Positions 16,901 to 24,775 of a stretch of DNA of 64,000 bases are shown one piece after another. The stretch is from Cryomorphaceae bacterium 1068 (lineage in GTDB: Bacteria; Bacteroidota; Bacteroidia; Flavobacteriales_D; Cryomorphaceae). Location of the stretch: assembly GCA_027214385.1 (NCBI GenBank), contig JAPVXR010000001.1:372001-436000 (forward strand), given 5' to 3'. Under the pieces are notes generated by a model, which ran no database searches, had not been told where the DNA came from, and saw only the letters and a program-made list of their open reading frames with translations. How positions within the stretch are numbered: position 1 is the first letter of the stretch; every line of letters starts with the position of its first letter. Both the position numbers and the translations under genes were made by a program.

Positions 16901-17291
16901 TGGTAGGATCAACATATGTTGCATTCACTCGGCCAAGCCCGGGGTTCCATCCGAATCCTGTCCATGAGGTGGGTCCAACAGGTGTCCACGGATTATCCGA
17001 TTTCATTTCTGAGCCACCCATCTTGTTCATCACCTTCAATGCCTCCATAAATTTCACTCCCGACACTCTTTCTCCGGAAGGATAGACGCGTGGTTCCATA
17101 AAGTATTCCCAGCGTTTGAATTGCTTGTAGCCGCGACCTCGTATGTACCCTTGATCTCCCCATTCTTCTTCAAAGGCCTCTTGAACCTCGTAGAAATTCA
17201 CATTATCGTCTGTCATCAGATCAACCCAAGTCTGGGCTTCTGAGTAAAGAGCTGCACATACAAAAACGAATAAAAACAGTAGTTTTCTCAT
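13974..17291 (-). CDS. T9SS-exported BNR/sortilin-type beta-propeller protein with PKD and sorting domain
   Basis: A 1105-residue secreted protein. A signal peptide (RKLLFLFVFVCAALYSEAQ) is followed by about ten Asp-box-like motifs of the form S-x-D-x-G-x-[ST]-W (for example STDGGNSW, TEDGGETW, SDNGGDNW) spread over residues 110-740, typical of sialidase/sortilin-type propellers. A PKD domain (about 755-835) and a jelly-roll-like region follow. The C-terminal ~80 residues form a type A T9SS sorting domain (LFPNPTTDKVNI ... GSYILEV). It should be exported by T9SS and anchored to the surface or released. No sialidase catalytic residues could be confirmed; adhesion or polymer binding is as likely. 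The start at 17291 is chosen for its signal peptide. The stop abuts the convergent PorE-like gene. Confidence 0.88.
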   Translation of the reverse strand: MRKLLFLFVFVCAALYSEAQTWVDLMTDDNVNFYEVQEAFEEEWGDQGYIRGRGYKQFKRWEYFMEPRVYPSGERVSGVKFMEALKVMNKMGGSEMKSDNPWTPVGPTSWTGFGWNPGLGRVNATYVDPTNSEHIYVATPAGGLWKSTDNGDSWTSLTDTLVAIGASAIAVNPENTDVIYLATGDGDANDTYSFGVIKSTDGGNSWTPTNLGFDIEDQIRCTDLLMDPQNPEKIYVTSSQGLYVTEDGGETWDQPLSIFLRDVAIHPGNSDIVYTTGTRFYKSENGGESFDQITSGLPFSSEVNRLEMAVTAANDQLVYILAGDAGDSGFQGFYRSTDEGESFELMSNSPNLLGYSQSGDSPGGQSWYDLAIAASPTDEDRVFVGGINVWETTNGGNSWSIKSHWYYPPNIAYTHADIHSLDFFGNALYCGSDGGVFRSEDNGNAWEDISEGLQISQYYRIAVSVSDPDKILAGAQDNGTNLFSSDNAYEHILGGDGNGAAIDYTNDDIMYASYPGGAYQRSTNGGLSFQDYTDGINESGAWVTPFEIHPTNPDILFAGYENVWKNEEGFWTSISNFNAGTTLRALRVAPSNPDVIMASTFQLLYRTEDGGETWDEIGNGLPNLFITSIEVDPQDSDRIWVGLSAYEEGQKVYYSDNGGDNWENITGNLPNIPVNCLHYLQGSNDAIYAGTDAGVFYIDGDLENWSPYNEDLPNVIVNQIVFHYSTQQIFLATYGRGVWKNGFFNSDDLAPIPNFSANNTAICPVGEVIFNNLSLNATSGVEWTFEGGQPESSTESSPLVTYSESGFYPVKIKAINGDVTDSLTITNYIQVLNNESAPYTEDFEEQTEDLEDWIVSEPEQNITWDFNPEVGFLSDKSVFIENYNLIGNGQIELTSQVIDLSQLDTAFISMRAAFARKTDSGYEALRVFVNTDCTDDWTFKKVFPASSALPSVEPTDTYFIPQNEDEWNYLVVTNIQPEERTENFRFRFVFYNNGGNNIYLDDINLSENNVLSSFEQSTFSGEVKLFPNPTTDKVNIALTLTNPETVSLHLMSTDGKLLFQEGPHEMSQGTQNVNLSLGSMAPGSYILEVVGESGISHHKIILAKQ

Positions 17292-17384
17292 AGAACTTTG
17301 GAACTTTGCCGAAAAATAGAACTTATTGTGGTTGAATTCGGGCAATCATAAAGTCAAAATTGTAATTCCAAACTATTGCAGTGT

Positions 17385-18056
17385 ATGAAGGTTATCGAGA
17401 CGAAAGATGGTAGTAAGTCATTATATCTCCCGGAATTGGATGAAACCTATCATTCTACGCATGGTGCACTCCAAGAATCACAGCATGTTTATATTAAGTC
17501 AGGGATTGAGTACTTAGTAGATCAAAATAATCCGAAACTTATAAAAGTCTTTGAGATGGGTTTTGGAACGGGGCTCAATGCCTATCTCACTTCCGATTTC
17601 GCAAGGAAATCAAACTGCAAAATTCACTATCGAACCATTGAAAAATACCCATTAAGTATTTCTGATCACTGCAGCTTGGGATATTCGCTCTTACTACCAT
17701 CACCTGATTACGCTCGAGATTGTCATGCTATTGCCGGAGCTACTTGGGGGCAAAAGGTGGAGATCAATTCGAATTTTATTCTGGAAAAAATTGAGGGTGA
17801 CTTTTTTGATTATTCAGATCAGGAAAGCAGTTTTGATTTACTCTACTTTGATGCTTTCGGACATCGCGCTCAAAGTGAGCTTTGGGAAATTGAAGTATTT
17901 CAAATTTGTGCTTCGTTATTGCGAAAGGGTGGAATCTTGGTGACTTACGCTTCAAAAGGTTCGGCCAGAAGAAACATGATTTCAGCAGGGTTTGAGGTAG
18001 AGAAAATTCCCGGAGCACCCGGGAAAAGAGAAATGATGAGAGCCACGAAGTTGTAA
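17385..18056 (+). CDS. mnmD: tRNA U34 5-methylaminomethyl-2-thiouridine methyltransferase, MnmD-type
   Basis: A 223-residue SAM-dependent methyltransferase resembling the MnmD half of bacterial MnmC. Family features are the N-terminal YHSTHGALQESQHVYIKSG, the SAM loop FEMGFGTGLNAYL and the later acidic/aromatic motif LLYFDAFGHRAQSELW. The enzyme makes the last methylation of mnm5s2U at the wobble position of tRNA. The fused FAD-dependent MnmC1 domain of E. coli is absent, as in many Bacteroidota. The start is the ATG at 17385, since in-frame codons upstream are only TTG. Its stop overlaps the Nudix gene start by one base. Confidence 0.85.
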   Translation: MKVIETKDGSKSLYLPELDETYHSTHGALQESQHVYIKSGIEYLVDQNNPKLIKVFEMGFGTGLNAYLTSDFARKSNCKIHYRTIEKYPLSISDHCSLGYSLLLPSPDYARDCHAIAGATWGQKVEINSNFILEKIEGDFFDYSDQESSFDLLYFDAFGHRAQSELWEIEVFQICASLLRKGGILVTYASKGSARRNMISAGFEVEKIPGAPGKREMMRATKL

Positions 18057-18475
18057 TGAGTTTTCCCTTTAACGTAAGAGTATACGGTGCGTTGATTTGT
18101 GAAAATCACATCCTCCTGAGCGACGAAACAATAAAGGATTTTTCATTTACCAAATTGCCGGGTGGCGGGCTTGAATTTGGTGAAGGAACGCCTGATTGTC
18201 TCAAGCGAGAATTTCGAGAAGAAACGGGGCTTGATGTGGAAGTTGTGAGACATATTTATACCACCGACTTTTTTCAGATTTCTGCATTCAACAAGGATCA
18301 CCAGGTGATTTCAATCTACTATTTGGTGAAATCAGAGGGACTAGAAAGTATTAGACCAATTGAGCCAAGGGAGGCAAATCAGCAATTTAAGTGGATTCAA
18401 CTTCGTGATCTGTGCGAAGAGCATTTCACCTTTCCCATTGATAAAAAGCTCGTCTCAGAATTAAAAAAGCTCTAG
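18056..18475 (+). CDS. Nudix hydrolase
   Basis: A 139-residue Nudix-family pyrophosphohydrolase. The Nudix box is intact and runs from Gly near residue 39 to Leu near 61 (core REFREETGL, with the G-x5-E-x7-REUxEExGU spacing), so the metal-binding glutamates are present. These enzymes hydrolyse nucleoside diphosphates linked to another moiety; the substrate cannot be predicted. It is translationally coupled to mnmD (one-base overlap) and runs 15 bases into the convergent hypothetical gene. Confidence 0.88.
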   Translation: MSFPFNVRVYGALICENHILLSDETIKDFSFTKLPGGGLEFGEGTPDCLKREFREETGLDVEVVRHIYTTDFFQISAFNKDHQVISIYYLVKSEGLESIRPIEPREANQQFKWIQLRDLCEEHFTFPIDKKLVSELKKL

Positions 18476-19039
18476 TCGCTTTTGAACGTAACCCGAGATG
18501 GAATCTGCCACTTTTGTGGGTTTCTTAGTGCGCCAATTCACTTCTTGTAATCGGCCCCCTAGTACAAAGTAATTGTCTGCGCCTACTTCATCGAATTCCT
18601 TAAGAACGTGATCTCTAAAATTGACTAATGCGATCCATCCATCTGTTTCTGAAATGTCTTCAAACCACTCCTCATAATAGCAATCATCGGAGTAGTGGAA
18701 ATTCAATACGTTCTCACCGATTAAAATGAATTTGTCTATTCCTAAGCCGATGAAATGGTCTGCCAGATCACGCTTTAAAAACATAATGTCGTTGTGCAAA
18801 CAATCATTCCACTCGCCAAAGAGCTCAAGAATCACAATGCCCTCATTATAATTGGCGTATAGTACTTTTACAAAGAGGGAAGGAGAGCCGAATTGATCCC
18901 ACTGCGGGTGTATGAGGTGATCGTATAGTGCATTGGTGAATTCAAATTCACTGTATTCATTTCCATAAAAAGGAGATCGAGGGTCTTCCTCTGCAGTGTA
19001 AAATTCCCTCCAGTTAAAATATGGCTCAATACTGTGCAT
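18461..19039 (-). CDS. Conserved-looking hypothetical protein
   Basis: A 192-residue soluble protein, rich in aromatic and acidic residues (HSDDCYYEEWFEDIS is an example around residues 120-135). It has no signal peptide, membrane segment or known catalytic motif. Predicted strands (SLFVKVLYANYNEGIVILELFGEW) and a helix (FLKRDLADHFIGLGIDKFILIGENV) suggest a mixed alpha/beta fold. It lies 5 bases downstream of murQ on the same strand and is probably in that operon. Function unknown; the long frame and codon use support it as real. Confidence 0.65.
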   Translation of the reverse strand: MHSIEPYFNWREFYTAEEDPRSPFYGNEYSEFEFTNALYDHLIHPQWDQFGSPSLFVKVLYANYNEGIVILELFGEWNDCLHNDIMFLKRDLADHFIGLGIDKFILIGENVLNFHYSDDCYYEEWFEDISETDGWIALVNFRDHVLKEFDEVGADNYFVLGGRLQEVNWRTKKPTKVADSISGYVQKRLELF

Positions 19040-19044
19040 TAATC

Positions 19045-19845
19045 TTATTTCCTGTTTATCGCCTCCCTCACACTGCCGTGCTTTAGAAGCAATTCATTTG
19101 CTTTTTGATAGTCGATTCCTAACGCATCCATCACCATTCTTGTTCCTCGGTCTACCAATTTATTATTGCTTAACTGCATATCTACCATTCTATTCCCTTT
19201 TACCCTTCCCAGCTGGATCATCAAGCTGGTTGAGATCATATTGAGAACAAGCTTTTGAGCCGTTCCGGCCTTCATTCGGGTGCTACCCGTTACGTATTCA
19301 GGTCCCGTGATTATTTCGATGGGGTATTCTACGGCTTCCGCCAATGGTGACCCTTCGTTGCAGGTAATGGCACTGGTAAGAATGCCGTTTTGTCGCGCTT
19401 CTTTTACGGCACCGATTACATAGGGTGTAGTGCCTGAAGCAGCAATTCCAACGACCGTATCTTCAGGACCAATCTTGTGCTCAGTCAAATCTTTCCAGCC
19501 TTGATTTTCACTGTCCTCCGCAAATTCGACCGCCTTTCGAATGGCTGAGTCACCTCCTGCGATAATTCCTATGACCAAGCCATGCGGCACACCGAAGGTC
19601 GGTGGGCATTCAGAAGCATCGACTATTCCCAGTCGGCCGCTTGTGCCGGCTCCTATATAAAAAAGGCGGCCACCGTTTTTCATTCGCTTGGTAGCTTCAA
19701 ATACAAATTGTTCAATCTGCGGCAGCTTTTCGCTGATGGCTTGGTGAACTCTGGCATCTTCCTGATTGAGTTCGGTTAAGATTGTTCCGATACTTTTCTT
19801 TTCTAAGTCGTCGTAATGAGACTCTTTTTCGGTGTGTTTCTTCAC
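19045..19845 (-). CDS. murQ: N-acetylmuramic acid 6-phosphate etherase
   Basis: A 266-residue cytosolic SIS-domain lyase that splits the D-lactyl ether of MurNAc-6-P to GlcNAc-6-P, a step in cell-wall recycling. The signature is clear: GGRLFYIGAGTSGRLGIVDASECPPTFG with the catalytic glutamate, GIAASGTTPYV, and the C-terminal TGSTRMKAGTAQKLVLNM. It is slightly shorter than E. coli MurQ, which is usual in this phylum. It pairs functionally with the lytic transglycosylase MltF encoded earlier in the window. It is preceded by a terminator and followed by a hypothetical gene 5 bases on. Confidence 0.93.
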   Translation of the reverse strand: MKKHTEKESHYDDLEKKSIGTILTELNQEDARVHQAISEKLPQIEQFVFEATKRMKNGGRLFYIGAGTSGRLGIVDASECPPTFGVPHGLVIGIIAGGDSAIRKAVEFAEDSENQGWKDLTEHKIGPEDTVVGIAASGTTPYVIGAVKEARQNGILTSAITCNEGSPLAEAVEYPIEIITGPEYVTGSTRMKAGTAQKLVLNMISTSLMIQLGRVKGNRMVDMQLSNNKLVDRGTRMVMDALGIDYQKANELLLKHGSVREAINRK

Positions 19846-19851
19846 GGCGTA

Positions 19852-19892
19852 AAGGTAAAAAGAAAGCCCCTTCGCATAGGCGAAAGGGCTTC
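19852..19892 (-). terminator. Rho-independent terminator after the esterase gene
   Basis: A 12-bp stem with one mismatch (19864-19875 with 19880-19891) is followed on the minus strand by TTTCTTTTTACC. It ends the TonB receptor/esterase transcript before murQ. The flank closely resembles the terminator at 561-595. Confidence 0.8.
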
Positions 19893-19914
19893 AAGATTAA
19901 TTCAATTCTTAGTA

Positions 19915-21648
19915 CTAGTTAAAAAGAACTTTTTTGGTAACCTGATTGTCATCAAAGACTACGCGCATGAGGTATACTCCATCGCTAAAGTCAGTCCGAT
20001 TCATTGAGTAGATTCCTGAATTCACTACTTCATTCATGACAACGCGACCTGTGATGTCCATAAGCTCAACTCTGCGAATAACGAATTCATCATTTCGAAT
20101 CGTCAATTCTCCCTGAGTAGGATTAGGATAAACAATGGTTGAGTTTTCATAAACTACATCATCGGTACTATTTGGACCACAGCTAGCTCCCTCTAAACCT
20201 AATACACACATAATACGCGGCACGGCGTATCCTTGAATAGTATCAATGTAGGCAAGACCTTTTTCAGGACCCATTCCCGGATTTCCAAGAATACCGGTCT
20301 GATGAAGTTCTTGCGCGTTAAAAGCAGTTCCTGCTGCAGCATTTGTAGCAGCAACTACAGCTTCAAGGGTTGGAAGATCCCAGAAATCCCAAGGCCCACT
20401 CTCATTAAAGAAAGGAACACCAGGAATTGGCTCATTTATCGGAAGAAGAATTGGGAACAATCCCTCAGGAGTGGATGCTACCGTCATGGTAGGTTGTGTC
20501 GGAAGAATATAGTCAAACGTCTCTCCATACAATGAACGAGCGCGATCGGTAAATGGATCTGAAGGCATCGTTTGAATAATATCATTATTACCAAGATCAT
20601 TCGCATTTTGAACAAATACGTTTGCTCCGCTCACATCTACAACATTTTCATTCGTAGTAGGAACGACTACAGTTCCATCATCAAACGGCGCAAATGGATC
20701 TCTGATACAATGGAAGCTTACCATTGGAACTTCTCCCGCATCAAGCCAAGAGCTATCGGCAAGTGCTCCACCTGCGTTTACACCCATGTGAATTTCTTTG
20801 GATATTCCAGCTTCTTGACGTGGGTCGGGCAGTCTTGTCGCGCCTGGTCCACCGTCAATGTCACCATCAATGGCCGGAATAACATATGGCCCATCGTTTC
20901 CCTGAAATTTGGGCAAACTGGCTATTTCTTCAACATAATCATCAAGTGTAACATAAGCTTGTGCAACGTATCCTCCTGAGCCCTGTCCGAATAGGACGAT
21001 TTTATCAGGGTCAATTCCATAAGGATTTCCGTCATCTACAGAAGCCTTGAAAAACCGGACAGCGCTTTGTGTGTCGTGCAATGCACGGTAAACCGCTTGA
21101 AGCAAAGTTCCACGACGTACGTCTGCATCAGTTGACTCAGGGTTCCATCCGAGACGGTAGTTAATAGAAGCCGCAACAAATCCTCTTCTAGCCCATTGAC
21201 GGCAGAGGTTTACACCTGCGCTGTCTATTTTATCACCAGTAATAGAACCGTTGAAAAGAGCGGGAAGGAAGTTACCCGTATGGATGAAAATAATCAGTGG
21301 ACGCGAATCCAAATCATCTTCTCCGGGAGGAGTGTATATGTCCATCTCCAATGATGAGAGTTTTACCAATGTCTGATCTCCACCTGGTGCTCCTGTCGGA
21401 ATGAAATATTCTGTTGGGAATGGTTCATCATTGTCAATATTTTCATTCAACGCTGTCATTTCAGCGGTCCAAGTCGCAGGATCAGTAAGGATACCGGGAA
21501 TAGAGAATGGATTCACATTGGCTCCAAATACCACGTCATTTTCGACCTCGTTCGAGGAGAAAATCTCTGTAGCATATCGCTGCGCTTGTGTTTGTAACGA
21601 GGCTGCTAGGAATAATCCCAGACTTAGGCCGAGTAGGTGTTTCTTCAT
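19915..21648 (-). CDS. T9SS-exported carboxylesterase-type alpha/beta hydrolase
   Basis: A 577-residue exported enzyme. After a signal peptide (KKHLLGLSLGLFLAASLQTQAQ) comes a carboxylesterase-like fold at about residues 95-300: strand RPLIIFIHTGNF, NYRLGW, and the nucleophile elbow GQGSGG near 215. The acidic residue may be in RDPFAPF near 330; the catalytic histidine was not located with confidence. The last ~75 residues form a type A T9SS sorting domain (VYPNPTQGELTI ... GVYLMRVVF). It should act outside the cell or on the surface. It lies 41 bases downstream of a TonB receptor gene on the same strand and is closed by a terminator, so substrate cleavage and uptake may be coupled. The start at 21648 gives the clean signal peptide. 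Confidence 0.8.
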   Translation of the reverse strand: MKKHLLGLSLGLFLAASLQTQAQRYATEIFSSNEVENDVVFGANVNPFSIPGILTDPATWTAEMTALNENIDNDEPFPTEYFIPTGAPGGDQTLVKLSSLEMDIYTPPGEDDLDSRPLIIFIHTGNFLPALFNGSITGDKIDSAGVNLCRQWARRGFVAASINYRLGWNPESTDADVRRGTLLQAVYRALHDTQSAVRFFKASVDDGNPYGIDPDKIVLFGQGSGGYVAQAYVTLDDYVEEIASLPKFQGNDGPYVIPAIDGDIDGGPGATRLPDPRQEAGISKEIHMGVNAGGALADSSWLDAGEVPMVSFHCIRDPFAPFDDGTVVVPTTNENVVDVSGANVFVQNANDLGNNDIIQTMPSDPFTDRARSLYGETFDYILPTQPTMTVASTPEGLFPILLPINEPIPGVPFFNESGPWDFWDLPTLEAVVAATNAAAGTAFNAQELHQTGILGNPGMGPEKGLAYIDTIQGYAVPRIMCVLGLEGASCGPNSTDDVVYENSTIVYPNPTQGELTIRNDEFVIRRVELMDITGRVVMNEVVNSGIYSMNRTDFSDGVYLMRVVFDDNQVTKKVLFN

Positions 21649-21689
21649 ACGTGCTTTGTTTTTGCTATTTGAATTGTAAAATAAGACAT

Positions 21690-24635
21690 TTATCGATTTA
21701 GCCATTCATAAATTATGGAAAAGTAGGCCATTCTTCCAACGTAAGGTCCACCGTAAACAGTGAATACTCTATTGTCAGTAAGATTCGAAGCTCCTAATTT
21801 CAGTGTGGTGTTGATCTTTTTGAAATTGGTCATCACGGCTGCATCCACCATGTAGTATGACGGAACAAAACCTGTAAACTGCGGACTGCCTTCGAAAATA
21901 AACCCATCTACCCATTTGGCATTCACACTGAATCCCCAGTTTTTGAGTCTCATGAAGCCCAGATCTGTTTTTAGGTCTCTTGCATTTATTCCAACGTTTA
22001 CTTTGTGTTCAGGCGTATTAAACGCCGGGATGATCGGATCATCTTCACCACTCACCAGATTGTTCCAGCTATAATTGGTTGTGAGAGCGAAAGTTTTGTA
22101 GAAATAGTAATTTACTCCAACTGAGAATCCTTGGGTTGTAACGGTTTCTGTGGCATTGGCCGCAACTCTGAAAACCTGTAAGCTGGTAAAGTCAGGTCGC
22201 TCGGCTTGAGGAGTATAAGGCAGTGTCAAACCAATGTTGAAACCAATGAAATCCTCATAGAAGGTGTAATAATAGCTAGCGTCCACATAAATCTTGTTTG
22301 ACAAGGTACTTCGATATCCGACCTCAAATGTTCTGGCTTTTTCTGGTCGGATAGGGTCAACATTGAAAAATTCGAGACGATTCCAGTCGAAGAGAGAACT
22401 GTTCCGTGCTTCATCAAAGGATTCCAAAGTAACTAAAGAATCTTGCCCTGACAAATTACCAAGTAGAATGGCCCGGCCGACATCATAGTACAGAAACTGA
22501 TCGGCCATTGTGGGATTACGAACGGCTGATGATACACCTGCTCTCAGCACAGTGTTTTCGTTTAATTGAAATACTAAACTTGCTGCAGGAGAGACAATAG
22601 CATCGAAATTTTCATTCTTATCTACTCTTAAAGTCGCTTGAAGTATTAGCCTTTCATCGATAAATTTCTTCTCTAATCCAACATAAGCTCCGGCTTGCCA
22701 ATTGGTAACAGTTCGATAGCTCGAGTCCGTTCTCACGATTGAAGTAGTACCGTCTTCATTCATGATCGTTTCTCGTGTGTATTCCAGAGTATCTTCAAAG
22801 ATTGTTCCGCGTGAATTGGGACGATAAAGTCTACCGCTACCTCCAACTCTTATTTTCGCAAACCTTGTGTCAAAAATATATTCTCCCTGTGCGTGATACA
22901 AACTGGACTTGTCGTAAAAGCGAGATCCGCCCTCTGTGAATAATCGAGAAGTCACATCGTTAAAGAGTGAATCAAATCTTGCCGTTCCCGGTTCGAAATA
23001 GGCATTTTCACCCTGTCCTTTGGTAGTTCTCTGAATGAGATCGTTGTACTCTTGCATGAACTCTGCGTTGTCCTGTGCCCACTGCAATTGATCGCTCTGA
23101 ACCATCATCCTCCAGGCAGTATTTGCCTCAGCAAAGCCTGGAGCTGTGCCTGTTTCGGGATCAAAAAAGTCAATAAAATTAGGTCGCGTAGAAGAGTATT
23201 CAGTACTATCAGGACTCGGCATTCCTGCCATGAAAAGCTCGTCATTAAAAGTCTGATAGTTTTGAGAGTACGAACGGTAATACGTACCCTCCGTCATGTG
23301 CGCATCTGACATTAATGCTCCCGTCAAAACGGCATCGTAGCTATTGCCTGCGTCCTCGCTGGTTGCATAAGCTCTGAAGAAAAACTTGTCCTTCTTCTCA
23401 ATCTGTACTTTGTGCTGGAAAAATTGAATATCTCTTAGGCTGTAGCGGTTGTCTCCTTGATAGACCGTCGTACCGTTTCCATAATTAAAGTAGTAGTCAA
23501 GCACCAAATCGTCCTTGATTTTGTAGTATAATCCTGCACTGGTCTTAAGGTTTCTGGTATCGTAATCGGCCAGGTCTATTTCGCGGTATCCGGGGCGGTA
23601 AACCCTCGTCAAAGCCGGTCTCTGTTCAATGCTAGGTCCCAGGTCGTTGATGAAAATATTTCCACCGGTTGTTACTTCATCTCCATATCTGTTCACAGCA
23701 TCATAGCCCGAGAAGTTTGTTTCATCGACGGCTAATCCTTCTATAGCGTCGTAATTTTCAGCTTCCCAATCCAAAGCACTCAAATAGAATACGTTCAACT
23801 TGTATCCAAATTTCTCTTTTCCGTCTTTGTTTTTAAAGACCTCAGCCCAACGAATTGCTCCTTCAAAAAGCGATCGTTCTCCGGCTTTGAGGGAAACAGT
23901 CAATCCAGGAAAAAGAAATGGATCCTTAGTCTTCATATCGATGACTCCATTAAAGGCTCCCGGGCCGTAATATGCCGAGCTCGCACCAGCCACGATATCG
24001 ACAGATTGTACATCCAAGTCTGAGGCTCCCAAGAAATTTCCGAGTGAAAAGTTCAAACCAGGTGATTGATTGTCTACTCCATCGATTAGTTGAAGCGAAC
24101 GAACGGGAGATGTGCTGTTAAAACCTCTGGTATTGAGTATTTTAAAACCTAAGCTAGCTGATGTGATGTCAACACCTTTTAGATTTCCCAGACCTTCATA
24201 AAAGCTTCCGGAGGGTGCCTCTTTGATTGCTATCACGTCCATAGACTCAACTGTAAGTGGGGCCTGTTTACTTTTTTCACTGATCCTACTTCCTACTATC
24301 TCCACTTCGTTTATCAAAACATTGTCAGTGCCCAAAGCCACTTTTACCTTTTCGTCAAAGGAGCTTACAGTATACTCTTGAGCCGTATACCCCAAGAAAT
24401 TTATAATCAAAGTGATTGGCGGGTTCTGACTTACATCGAGTGAGAAATTACCGTCAATATCAGTGGTGGTTCCAGTGGTTGTTCCCTTTATTACAACGGA
24501 TGCACCGATCAGGGTTTCGCCTGTGTCATCGTCCGAAATCGTCCCTTTAATAGTGCCTTGTGAGTAGGAAAAAGAGCTAATTAATGCAAAAATTAGTGCG
24601 AACACCGCCGCCTTCCACGTTATCGTCAAATTCAT
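21690..24635 (-). CDS. TonB-dependent receptor with carboxypeptidase-regulatory N-terminal domain
   Basis: A 981-residue outer-membrane transporter. A signal peptide (TWKAAVFALIFALISSFSYSQ) leads into a CarboxypepD_reg-like domain at about 25-110 (GTIKGTISDDDTGETLIGA). A plug domain follows at about 125-250 (VDIVAGASSAYYGPGAFNGVIDM), then a 22-strand-type barrel ending in an aromatic residue region (VYGGPYVGRMAYFSIIYEWL). It imports a substrate across the outer membrane using TonB energy. There is no SusD partner; the next gene is an exported esterase, which hints at an ester-containing or lipid-like substrate (inference). An upstream in-frame TTG at 24680 is possible, but the signal peptide fits the ATG. 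Confidence 0.9.
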   Translation of the reverse strand: MNLTITWKAAVFALIFALISSFSYSQGTIKGTISDDDTGETLIGASVVIKGTTTGTTTDIDGNFSLDVSQNPPITLIINFLGYTAQEYTVSSFDEKVKVALGTDNVLINEVEIVGSRISEKSKQAPLTVESMDVIAIKEAPSGSFYEGLGNLKGVDITSASLGFKILNTRGFNSTSPVRSLQLIDGVDNQSPGLNFSLGNFLGASDLDVQSVDIVAGASSAYYGPGAFNGVIDMKTKDPFLFPGLTVSLKAGERSLFEGAIRWAEVFKNKDGKEKFGYKLNVFYLSALDWEAENYDAIEGLAVDETNFSGYDAVNRYGDEVTTGGNIFINDLGPSIEQRPALTRVYRPGYREIDLADYDTRNLKTSAGLYYKIKDDLVLDYYFNYGNGTTVYQGDNRYSLRDIQFFQHKVQIEKKDKFFFRAYATSEDAGNSYDAVLTGALMSDAHMTEGTYYRSYSQNYQTFNDELFMAGMPSPDSTEYSSTRPNFIDFFDPETGTAPGFAEANTAWRMMVQSDQLQWAQDNAEFMQEYNDLIQRTTKGQGENAYFEPGTARFDSLFNDVTSRLFTEGGSRFYDKSSLYHAQGEYIFDTRFAKIRVGGSGRLYRPNSRGTIFEDTLEYTRETIMNEDGTTSIVRTDSSYRTVTNWQAGAYVGLEKKFIDERLILQATLRVDKNENFDAIVSPAASLVFQLNENTVLRAGVSSAVRNPTMADQFLYYDVGRAILLGNLSGQDSLVTLESFDEARNSSLFDWNRLEFFNVDPIRPEKARTFEVGYRSTLSNKIYVDASYYYTFYEDFIGFNIGLTLPYTPQAERPDFTSLQVFRVAANATETVTTQGFSVGVNYYFYKTFALTTNYSWNNLVSGEDDPIIPAFNTPEHKVNVGINARDLKTDLGFMRLKNWGFSVNAKWVDGFIFEGSPQFTGFVPSYYMVDAAVMTNFKKINTTLKLGASNLTDNRVFTVYGGPYVGRMAYFSIIYEWLNR

Positions 24636-24775
24636 TCGTTGTAGAAATAATGGTGTCAATTTTACACCTCGGAGTGCCAAAATAAAGAAATCATCGATGT
24701 GACGCGACTTACCGTCTCAATTTTTAGGAAATATTTTCTGCACAATTGAATTGTTGAGCAATTCCTTGCGCACAC

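Noticed and set aside
13974-17291. Sialidase function for the BNR/Asp-box protein
   Set aside because: Asp-box-like motifs occur in many propellers; the arginine triad and other sialidase catalytic residues could not be identified.
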